The notes beneath the pieces are model-generated. The model saw only the letters and a list, made by a program, of their open reading frames with translations. It ran no database searches and was not told the origin of the DNA. 64,000 nt of DNA from Thinopyrum elongatum. Taxonomy: Eukaryota > Streptophyta > Magnoliopsida > Poales > Poaceae. The DNA is taken from contig CM022302.1 in NCBI GenBank assembly GCA_011799875.1, forward strand, positions 306,663,048 to 306,727,047, read 5' to 3'. The translations under genes were made by a program, and so were the position numbers. Shown here piece by piece: positions 44,807 to 54,210 of the stretch; positions within the stretch are counted from its first letter, which is position 1, and the number at the start of each line of letters is the position of its first letter.

Positions 44807-45668
44807 TGGAAATATTAGTTTGAACCTCTCTTATATCCATGTTTAGCTGATCACCGCGGGCGTTTGCAGCTGAATGAGCTGAATTTCATTTCTAATATCA
44901 GTTTGAACTTTGTAATCTTCGAATTTGAGCCATATAACTCTGGAATTTGAACCTTGTAATATTTGGGGCTTTTGTGGTACAATCGTTGAAATGGCATCAT
45001 ATGAGACTCGTATATTGGTAGTACTATTTTGACCTTAATATGCAATGGACTTAGATTTTATTAACCATTCTCGAATGTGTTTCCCTTGTCGATCTCATAG
45101 CACATGATCTGTATAGCTAATTCGACTGTGATCTTTGACATTATTGCACACAGTTGGTTTCTTCAACCGTGTGCCTTGTAGAGCGCAGAATTAATTATTG
45201 CACTCGAGTGTCCATCATCACCCTTCTGTGTAACTTTGACCTCATCACCCACGGGTAAACTTATGATCGAACTCATTCCACACACTGCGTTTTTACCAAG
45301 CTTTTTGCCAATAAACGACCATGATTTGCCCCTCTTCTAGCCTACGCGTGGCCAAACTAGCCGGGCGGGAAGCTTGCGCGGTAAACTACGTGGTTGTGCA
45401 GGAATAGGCTCACCAACGATACATTTGACGCCTCTTCAAGCCCACACGTGGTCAAACGAAACACGTGCGGGGTGCTCAAGCATGCACTGGAATCCTCTGC
45501 TATGAATGCGGTGACAAGACGTGACGATTACAGGCCGACCGGCCCCCATTTATTACATCGGCCATTTAATCCTTGTGCCTCTTCAACCTTTCGATCACAC
45601 TCGAGTATTGCAAGAAGCACACCCACCACGACAAATTCTTAGAGGGCCGGGTATCCTGCGCGGCTCCC
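44807..45668. promoter_or_regulatory. 3' flank and subterminal motif cluster
   Basis: 45130-45300 holds GCACACAGTTGG, CAACCGTGTGCCTTG, CATCACCCACGGG and CCACACACTGCG. Downstream to 45668 is the upstream region of the exonuclease-like gene. No other gene seen. Confidence 0.5.
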
Positions 45669-46388
45669 ATGGCGCTCTGAGCGGCTAACGACGACGAGCA
45701 GTAGTTCACCATGCATGCCGTGGTGGATACCCACAGAAGGTTCACGGAGCTCTCGATGGTGTACACCAACAACCCGGTCTGGGTGGAGCACTCCATCCAC
45801 ATCATAGAGTTGTTGCTTGCTGAGGAGAAGTACAAGGTGGTCGGGTTTGACCTCGAGTACACCCGCGCTCGTGCCGGGTCTCGTCCCAAGGTCGTTGTCG
45901 CCTAGATGTGCGTGCGCAATCACGTTCTCGTCTACCACTACTGCCTGGCCACAAGGCCTTGTGAGTGTTTCACCAGGTTTGTTGACAGCCCCCACTACAT
46001 GTTTGCTACGGTGGATATTACCAACGATGTAAAGGTGCTCAAGAATTCGGGCATCGCCTGCCAGAATCTTGTCGACATCCAGGGCCAATACAAGATTTGG
46101 GGCAGCAAGGAGCATGAGAAGGACTCACTAGTTCACCTCACTGAGGCCATCACCAACCCCTACTATAGAGACATGAAGGATTCCTGCAACAAGGACAAGC
46201 GTGCCTGGCACTCGGCCTAGATGGAGAAACTCGACAAAGCTCACGTTGTGTACGCGGCCAAGGAGACGTACACGAGCTACGAGATGTATAGGCAGATCAT
46301 TAACATGAGGAAGTGCCTCCTTCCCCAAAAGGGCCAGGGATCCAGCCGGAAGCAGAGCAATGGCAAGCGTCGTCACAACAAGAAGTAG
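45669..46388 (+). pseudogene. DEDD-type 3'-5' exonuclease-like, four in-frame stops
   Basis: One continuous frame of 240 codons from ATG 45669 to TAG 46386-46388 contains K-V-V-G-F-D-L-E-Y-T (Exo I, D and E), T-V-D-I-T-N-D-V-K-V-L (Exo II region) and Y-A-A-K-E-T-Y-T-S-Y-E-M-Y (Exo III region). WRN-exonuclease-like plant proteins normally have K-D-A in the last motif; here the Asp reads Glu. Stops at 45678 (TGA), 45702, 45903 and 46218 (TAG) are each one transition from CGA, CAG, CAG and TGG. The tail is basic (R-K-Q-S-N-G-K-R-R-H-N-K-K). No introns are needed, so it may derive from a single-exon or processed ancestor. It sits between motif clusters as the last gene of X2. Confidence 0.8.
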
Positions 46389-47223
46389 ATGATTAGATCC
46401 TCACTTCTCCTAGTTTAGTATGCATGTAATTGCTTACTTTGGTGTGTGGAAATGTTATGTGTGTAGTCACTTGTGTAATTGTATGCTTAATTTGGTTATG
46501 CAATGTTGTTTTTTAAGTATATATGTTGATGCTCTGTAGATAGAGCGTAGATGTTGTGCGGGCAGAGCAAATCACATCACACACGGACTAAACAGTGGAA
46601 CCCGTCGGTGATGATTTCATCAATCACTCACAATTGTATACCAGCAATCGTTTGCTCACAACACACGCATCTTGTTAACAGGAATCGTCTGTGTTGTTAT
46701 CAGTCTTCCCACACATTTCTGATTACAGACCTATTTGCCACGTATCACACACATCTTGTTAAGTTGAACCATTTCTGTTCTCTTGGCTCAACGCAAACAG
46801 TTCATCCGAGTGAACTGTATGCCGTATATCGCACACACATTCATCGGGCTGACCGTTTCTTTTGTGTTGCCTAATCACAAACAGTTCATCCAAGTGAACT
46901 GTATGCCGTATATCGCACACACCTTCATCTGGCTGCCCGTTTCTGTTGTTCCGCCTCATCACAAACATTTTTATCGGGGTGAACTATATGCTATATATAG
47001 CACACACCTTGATCTGGCTGCCCGTTTTTGTTGTTCTGTCTCATCGCAAACAATTCGTATGGATCAATCATATGCCCCGCATCGCACACGCATCTAAAAT
47101 CTCAACCATGTTTGATGTATCCACCATCGCAAATGTTTTGCATCTTGTTTGATGTTTTTTTACATCACCGTTTGCGATTAATGCATCGCACACAGTTTCG
47201 TCGAAGGGTCTCTTATTGTAGTG
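46389..47223. repeat. right subterminal region of X2 with 84-bp tandem repeats
   Basis: From 46560 the motif cluster resumes. At 46791-47120 about four units of ~84 bp are in tandem, each with CACAAACAGTTCATC, GTGAACTGTATGCCGTATAT and CGCACACACCTTCATCTGGC; weaker units precede them. The unit differs from the left subterminal sequence but uses the same core words. 47200-47223 ends TCTTATTGTAGTG, a second CACTA-like terminus just inside the true end. Confidence 0.75.
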
Positions 47224-47250
47224 TCGCGTTTGCAGCATCCTGCAGTAGTG
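47224..47250. repeat. CACTA X2 right terminus
   Basis: Reverse complement CACTACTGCAGGATGCTGC. Chosen over the GTAGTG at 47223 because the Athila LTR resumes exactly after 47250 with the ATA duplication. Confidence 0.65.
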
Positions 47251-47572
47251 ATAAAACCAAAAACCCAAAAATACCTTGCTGCAATTTATTTACTTTTATT
47301 TAGTTTTGCACTTTATTTATCTTTTATACCTATCTCTCTCAGATCTCATCCTTGCAAATAACCGTGAAGGGATTGACAACCCCATTATCGCGTTGGGTGC
47401 AAGTATTTGTTTGTTTGTGTAGGTGCTATCATTGGAGACTTGTGTTTTCCTCCTACTGGATTGATACCTTGGTTCTCAAACTAAGGGAAATACTTATCTC
47501 TACTTTGCTGCATCACCCGTTCCTCTTCGAGGAAAAAACAATGCAAGCTCAAGAAGTAGCAGGAAGAATTTC

Positions 47573-47590
47573 TGGTGTCGTTGTCGGGGA
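47573..47590 (+). other. degraded tRNA-Asp primer-binding site
   Basis: TGGTGTCGTTGTCGGGGA differs from the PBS at 34073 only by three C-to-T changes. Confidence 0.75.
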
Positions 47591-47797
47591 GGTTCTACAT
47601 CAAGCCTACCAAGTACCCATCATAAACTCTCATCTCTTACATTACATTATTCACCATTTGCCTCTCGTTTTCCTCCCCCCCCCCCCCCCCACTTCTAGGA
47701 TGTTTTCAGAAAAACAGAAAAATATTTGCCTTTTTATTCGCCTTCTCTTCGTTTGTCTTTTTGTTTGCTTGTGTGATAGATTGCTTGCTTTGTCACG

Positions 47798-48755
47798 ATG
47801 TCTCAAGAAAATACCAAGTTGTGTGATTTTTCCAACACTAATAATAATGTTTTTTTAGTGCTCCGATTGCTCCCGCCACTAGTGCGGAATCTTATGAAAT
47901 TAATGCCGCTTTTTTGAATCTTGTTATGAAAGAACAATTTTCCGGTAGTCCTAATGAAGATGTTGCATACTATCTAAATACTTTCATTGAATTGTGTGAT
48001 ATGCAAAAGAAAAAATATGTGGATAATGATATTGTTAAATTAAAGCTATTTCCATTCTCACTACGAGATCGTGCTAAAACTTGGTTTTCATCTTTGCCTA
48101 AAACTAGTATTGACTCATGGAATAAGTGTAAAGATGCTTTTATCTCCAAGTATTTTCCTCCTGCAAAGATCATCTCCCTTAGGAAAGATATAACGAATTT
48201 TAAGCAACTAGATCATGAACATGTTTCACAATCTTGGGAGAGGATGAAATTGATGATAAGAAATTGCCCTACTCATGGTTTAGGTTTATGTATGATCATA
48301 CAAAAAAATTATGCCGGATTGAATTTTGCATCTAGAAATCTTTTGGATTCCACTGCAAGTGATACTTTTATGGAAATCACATTAGGAGAAACTACTAACC
48401 TAGATAATATTATGGCAAATTACTCTCAATGGCATACCGAAAGATCTTCTACTAGTAAAAAAGTGCATGCGATTGAAGAAATTAATACTTTGATTGGAAA
48501 GATGGATGAACTTATGAAATTAATTTCTAGCAAGAGTGCCCCTATTGATCCTAATGATATGCCTTTGTCTAATTTGATTGAGAATAATAATGAATCTATG
48601 GATGTTAATTTTGTTTGTAGAAACAATTTTGGTAATAACGCGTATAGAGGCAATTTAACCCTAGGCTGTTTCCTAGTAATTCCTCTAATAATTATGGTAA
48701 TTCCTACAAAAATTCTTCTAGAAATTATAATAAATCCGATATTTGTAAATTCCAA
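47798..48755 (+). pseudogene. gag: Athila-type gag, frameshifted
   Basis: The start is MSQENTKLCDF at 47798. A T-run near 47850 shifts frame before M-K-E-Q-F-S-G-S. The capsid core then reads F-P-F-S-L-R-D-R-A-K-T-W-F-S-S-L-P, S-W-N-K-C-K-D-A-F-I-S-K-Y-F-P and E-H-V-S-Q-S-W-E-R-M-K, typical of retrotransposon gag proteins. A one-base deletion near 48660 shifts the Asn/Ser-rich tail. The coding sequence is interrupted at about 48755 by foreign DNA and resumes near 50520. Confidence 0.85.
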
Positions 48756-50520
48756 ACGTTCGGATCTTTCCAATAGATCCGAACGATCTGGATGCCATCA
48801 ATTTTTTATCGCGCGAGCCTCCCGTAATTCCATTTTTTGTGTCTCCTTAATTAACGGGACTTTAATTATGGAATATATGGATTGACCCAATTTTTAATCG
48901 CAGAATCTATTAATTGACTCGATTTAGTCTCCTGACTCTCAATTAGCATGATTTAATTCCCTCGTAGTATCCTAATTGGCATGATTAATGGGCTCCTAAT
49001 TATGTGTACTGACATTTAAAGCTGCTTTTTCGTTTTAAATCAAAAAACTGAGTGCGTGGGATAGGAATTGATATCTTGCCCTCACCATTCGAGGCATGCA
49101 AGACTAACCAACTCAGCTAGCAATTGGATATGTCCAATAAGTAGAAATATGACAGTTAACCTTTTTTCACCTTTATATGAGCCAAAAAAAGCATTTTTCT
49201 TCTTGTGTTTCTTTGGATTCCTCAAGTTGTCTTGTAGTCTCCCATATACCAACGGGTTGTATACCTTGCCCATGTAGCCTCGTTGTAAATATCATGTCAA
49301 CTTCACATGAGGGATTTTTTGGGTTGAAACATACACCGGTAACTTCTGTGCAAATGACATGGTAATTTGTGCACCGGGACCCGATAACTTACATATAAAT
49401 GTCATGGTAACTTCAACCGGGGGTGAAAAAAGTATTGAAACATCTCCCCGGTAATTTATGTGTAAACAACACGGTATTTTTTGCATGTTAACCCTGATAA
49501 CTTAGGCACAAACACCACGTCAACTTTGACCTGAAGGAAAAAAGTTGTCAAAAATGTACCCTGGTAACTTTTGTATAAACATCATGGTAATAACAGATCA
49601 TATACATGATAACTTAGGTACAAACACCATGATAACTTGAACTCCGAGGAGAAATTGTTGAAAAATATAATCTCGGTAACATTTGCGTGAATATCATGAT
49701 AATAGAAGCACTGTGTACCTCATACACACAATAAAGTTGAGAACTCACTACAAACCCCACGGTAACTTTTGACCCTGGGATAAAAGTTTGCTGAAAACAT
49801 ACCTTGATAACTTGTGTGTAAATAACATGGTAATATACATACAACAGAGCTGATAACTTAATCCGGATATGGTAACTTTTTGACCAGGAAAAAATGTTGT
49901 TAAAAAATACATCCCAATAACTCACGTGTAAACAACATGATAATACACGCACATGAGAGCTGATAACTCATATACAAATTTCATAGTAATTTTTTGACCG
50001 AGTTAATGAAAATTGTTGAAAAACATACCACAATAACTTTTGTGCAACATGGTAATATACACAACAAAGTTCATAACTCACTGCAAACATCATAATCACC
50101 TTTTGACCCTGGGATAAAAGTTTGTTAAAAACACACCCCATAAACATTTGTGTAAATGACATGGTAACTTATGCATGACAGACATGATAACTTACGTAGC
50201 CCAGATGTGGTAACTTTTGGTCCGAAAAAAAAGTCACCAGAACCTATCAACATGGGATCTAGTTTTGAAGATCTCGTCGAGACGATTTATTTCGTGAACG
50301 GTTTTTCAATTGGAGCGACGGTTTGAGCTACAAAACATTTTGAAGTTTGAAAAAAAGAAAGAATCTAGGATGACATCAGCTTTTTGTCCTATAATGCATA
50401 TATGCATGTAATTAGAGGGAGGAGTGCACGCGAAAGGAAAATTAGTCATTCTAATGCATGCATGTATATAATTAGAGTGAAGTAAGGAATGTTCTTGCTT
50501 ATTGCTAAAATATGAACATT
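48756..50520. repeat. unclassified insertion with AT-rich ~120-bp degenerate tandem repeats
   Basis: It interrupts gag. A 27-bp perfect hairpin (GTTCGGATCT and AGATCCGAAC arms) lies at 48758-48784 next to the left junction. From 49290 to 50240 a degenerate unit of roughly 110-125 bp repeats about eight times, marked by GGTAACTTTTGACC, GGATAAAAGTTTGTTGAAAA and CATGGTAATATAC. 50260-50460 has ATGATCTCGTCGAGACGA-like and TTCAATTGGAGCGACGGTTT words. No coding capacity and no clear terminal repeats were found, so the class is unknown. Confidence 0.6.
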
Positions 50521-50611
50521 TGGTAGTTATAAAAGTCCTTTAAATAAGATACCCTTTGATATTGAGAACAATACTAAAGAATTTGTTTACTCACAAAATA
50601 TTTTCAATGCT

Positions 50612-51520
50612 ATGGTGGAAGAAAAATTGCTCAAGATTGATGATTTTACTAGAAACGTTGATAGAATTTCTCATGAGATTGATTCTTTTAAGATTAGATC
50701 TATGCCACCCAAGCTTGATATTAATGAGTCTCTGAAAGCTATTCAAATTTCTATTAATGAAAGTAGGGAGAGAACCGCTAGGATGCGTGCTAAGAAAGAA
50801 TGGCTAGAAAAAGTATGTTCTTCTAGTTTTTGCGACAATCATTATGAAGATCTTAAAGTAATTGGTGTGACTCCTATTGAATATTTGTTTGCTAATATAA
50901 AACTTGGTAAAGAAGAGACTGGAGATGAGTCAACTTTAGCTAGAAGGCGTCCCAATAATTTGGAGAGTGAAGATCTTAATGAAAAAATTGATAAAAGTGG
51001 GATTGGCGAGGTCAAAACTTTAACTAGTGATGAGCCCATTCTTTTGGATTTCAAGGACTTTAATTATGATAATTGTTGTTTGATTGATTGTATTTCCTTG
51101 TTGCGATCCATGCTTAATTTCCTTGATGCTATGATGAAATCTTTTGAAGAAAAACTTGAGTTGGAAGTTTCAATCCCTAGAAAGCGTTATGATGAATGGG
51201 AACCTATTAAGATTAAGATTAAAGATTATGAGTGCAATGCTTTGCGTGATTTGGGTGCTAGCGTTTCCACTATTCCAAAAACTTTATGTGATGTGCTAGG
51301 TTTTCATAAACTTGATGATTGTTCTTTAAATTTGCACTTAGCTGATTCCACTATTAAGAAACCTATGGGAAGGATTAATGATGTTCTTATTGTTGCAAAT
51401 AGGAATTATGTGCCCGTAGATTTTATTGTGCTTGATATAGATTGCAATCCTTCATGCCCTATTATTCTTGGTAGACCTTTCCTTAATAAGAAGGAAACAT
51501 TAGATTTGAATTTCGGTTAA
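50612..51520 (+). CDS. Athila-type gag linker and protease domain
   Basis: An uninterrupted 302-codon frame. The first ~190 residues are charged and probably helical. Then L-E-V-S-I-P-R-K-R, C-N-A-L-R-D-L-G-A-S-V-S-T-I-P and I-I-L-G-R-P-F-L-N follow, the retropepsin layout with the D-L-G-A-S active site used by Athila elements. The frame terminates with TAA at 51518-51520 after D-L-N-F-G, where the protease would normally run on into RT. RT is absent. Gag coding begins upstream of the visible ATG. Confidence 0.8.
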   Translation: MVEEKLLKIDDFTRNVDRISHEIDSFKIRSMPPKLDINESLKAIQISINESRERTARMRAKKEWLEKVCSSSFCDNHYEDLKVIGVTPIEYLFANIKLGKEETGDESTLARRRPNNLESEDLNEKIDKSGIGEVKTLTSDEPILLDFKDFNYDNCCLIDCISLLRSMLNFLDAMMKSFEEKLELEVSIPRKRYDEWEPIKIKIKDYECNALRDLGASVSTIPKTLCDVLGFHKLDDCSLNLHLADSTIKKPMGRINDVLIVANRNYVPVDFIVLDIDCNPSCPIILGRPFLNKKETLDLNFG

Positions 51521-53184
51521 GGAAGGGCATGTAACATTTTCCAAGAAACAAAATTAAGTTGCCATATGAATCTATTATGAGGGCTACTTATGGATTGCAT
51601 ACCAAAGATGACAATACCTAGATCTATGTAATATGCCTAGCTAGGGGCGTAAAACAATAGCGCTTGCTGGGAGGCAACCCAATTTTATTTTTATATTTTA
51701 TGTTTTTGCTTCTGTTCTTGAATAAATATGCAATATTACCTCTGTAATAATTGTGTTTTAGTGTTTTAATTAGTGTTTGAGCCAAGTAAGACCATTGGGA
51801 TGCTTTGGTAGATCGTTGATTTGATTTTGCTGAAAAACAAAAACTTTTGCGTCCAGTAACAGAATTTTTAAAATTCACTGGAACGTGGAAAAACTCTGAA
51901 TTTTTTCACAAGATTGATATATGAATTGCCTATGTTTTCATAATTTTTCAGAATTTTTGGAGTTACAAAAGTATGACTATAATTCGGGTCCTTACAGACT
52001 GTTCTGTTTTTGGCAGATTCTGTTTTTGATTTGTTGTTTGCTTATTTGGATGAATCTATGGGTGGTATCGGGGGGTATGAGCTATGGAGAAGTTAGAATA
52101 CAGTAGATATAATGCAAATATAAAATTGGAATGAGTTCACAACAGTACCTAAAAGTGGAGATTTGTTTTATCATACTAACGGATCTCACGAGTTTTTTGT
52201 TGAGTTTTGTGTTGTGAAGTTTTCAAGTTTTGGGTGAAGTTTGGATGGACTACGGAATAAGGAGTGGCAAGAGCCTAAGCTTGGGGATGCCCAAGGCACC
52301 CCAAGGTAATATTCAAGTAAAACCAAGCATCTAAGCTTGGGGATGCCTCGGATGGCATCCCCTTTGTTGTTTTCAATCCATCGGTAAAATTACTTGAGGC
52401 TTTATTTTTATTGACCACATGATATATGTTTTGCTTGGAGCGTCTTGTATTATATGAGTCTTTGATTTTTAGTTTTCCACAATCATCCTTGCTGTAAACC
52501 TTTTGAAAGGGACACACATTAATCGTGAATTTATTAGAATACTCTATGTGCTTCACTTATATCTTTTGAGCTAGGTAGTTGCTCTAGTGCTTCACTTATA
52601 TCTTTTTACAGCACGGCAGTGGTTTTATTTTGAAGAAATTGATGAACTCTAATGCTTCACTTATATTATTTTGAGAGTCTTAAAAATAGTATGGCAATTT
52701 TCTTAGGTTATGAATTTAGTCCTAATATGATGGGTACTCAAGAGGGATATAATAAAAACTTTCATGAAGATCATTGAATATATGAGAAGTTTGATTCATT
52801 GCATTTTTTTAGATATAAAGATGGTGATATTAGAGTCATGCTAGTGAGTAATTGCGGTTTATTAGAATATTTGTGTTAAGGTTTGTGATTCCCGAATCAT
52901 GCACGTATGGTCTCTCGTAATGTCATGAAGTTGGAGCATGATTTTTTTTTCTTCCTTATGAGTGGCGGTCGGGGATGAGCAATGGTCTTTTCCTACCAAT
53001 CTATCCCCCTAGGAGCATGCGTATTAGTACTTTGCTTCGATGGCTAATAAAATTTTGCAATAAGTATGTGAGTTCTTTATAACTAATATTGAGTCCATGG
53101 ATTATACTCACTCTCACCCTTCCACCATTGCAAGCCTCTTCAGTACCGTGCATTGCCCTTTCTCAACTTGAGAGTTGGTGCAAA
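51521..53184 (+). other. Athila non-coding 3' interior
   Basis: It matches 35200-36690 of element E, including AAGCTTGGGGATGCCC and AAGCTTGGGGATGCCTC. No gene. Confidence 0.75.
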
Positions 53185-54210
53185 CACTACTAGGAAAAAG
53201 GCTACTAGTAGCATGGGTTTTATAGGTAGCAGTAGCGCTGGTGCCCGCGCTACTGCTACGGCGCTACAGCTAAACTTTAGCAGTAGCACGGTTTTTACCC
53301 AGCGCTACTGCTACCTATATCTAGTAGTAGCGCGCTTCTGTGCATTGCTATTGCTAATACTTGTAGTGCGCCCCTACAACCAACGCTACTGGTATGGCAG
53401 CGCTGCTGCTACTCCAAAACCCCTCGCTACTGCTAGTATTTTATTTTTTTTATTTTGTTGTATTCGTATTTTTATAGGTTTTATACAATTACAACATACA
53501 CATACATTGAAACTATATGAAAAAGGAATGTCTCATCATCATCATCGAAGTGGTACAACATAGTCTCATCATATCATCATTATCGAACACAAATGATGTC
53601 GATCTCATCATCATCTCGAAATAGCGATACAAGTTAATGATCACATGTCTCTTACATTGTCACCGCAGACACATGTTTCATCATCTACCTAAACTATGAC
53701 ATACGAGATAAGAGCGATCACGATGAGCGAAAGCGGGATTATGTAGTAGTTTCTGCGGCGCTGGTTCTGAATCCCCTGTTGCGCTATGAATCTCAAGTAA
53801 CTAGCTTCGGCTTCCGCTCTACTATCAAACCCTTCTGGCTTCCGCCTGAGAAGCCAGAAACTTGGGCCTGACACTCTGGCCACTCATCGTACACACCCGG
53901 AACATGCCCTACATACACGGCATACCACTTCTTCGCCATCGTTGATCTATATACCTGTCAGAGATGCACATATATATATATTATGAAGCAAATTCAACGA
54001 TAATATGCAGCATAAGATACGTCAGCCTGTGGGGAGAAACAGTTACGAAATAGAAGCAACATATATAGTAAACATAGTTAACAAATTTCATCGTACCGAA
54101 ACTAAGTAACTAGAGCGCGGCACCATTTACATCTAATAGTTTCGTCGTACTGAGACATTCGAAGTTTCGTCGTACAGAAAGTAACAAGTGACTAAACAGA
54201 CACATTGTTT
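53185..54210. repeat. X3 terminus, subterminal repeats and 3' flank
   Basis: 53185-53430 holds the end and AGCAGTAGCGC repeats in both orientations. 53430-54210 is AT-rich. A short minus-strand frame at 53689-53883 ending in a hydrophobic stretch may be a last exon or chance. No other gene seen. Confidence 0.6.

Larger units (their letters stand above)
17690..47250. mobile_element. CACTA element X2, 29.6 kb with nested insertions
   Basis: The left end is CACTGGTACAGCGAGG at 17690 and the right end is ...CATCCTGCAGTAGTG at 47250. Both flanks carry ATA (17687-17689 and 47251-47253), and the interrupted Athila LTR reads through when the element is removed. Without Gypsy B and element E, X2 itself is about 12.7 kb. 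It carries a B3 gene, a B3-like/F-box gene and an exonuclease-like gene, separated by clusters of subterminal-type motifs. No CACTA transposase ORF is seen, so it looks non-autonomous. The right terminus only loosely resembles the left (CACT..T.CAG then GCT and AAACG). Confidence 0.85.
47251..53184 (+). mobile_element. older Athila-type retrotransposon, LTR end and interior
   Basis: 47251-47561 completes the LTR split by X2. A degraded PBS, gag, a gag-linker/protease ORF and the non-coding 3' interior follow. No RT or integrase is visible. It is cut by X3 at 53185, so its 3' LTR is not in the window. Confidence 0.85.
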
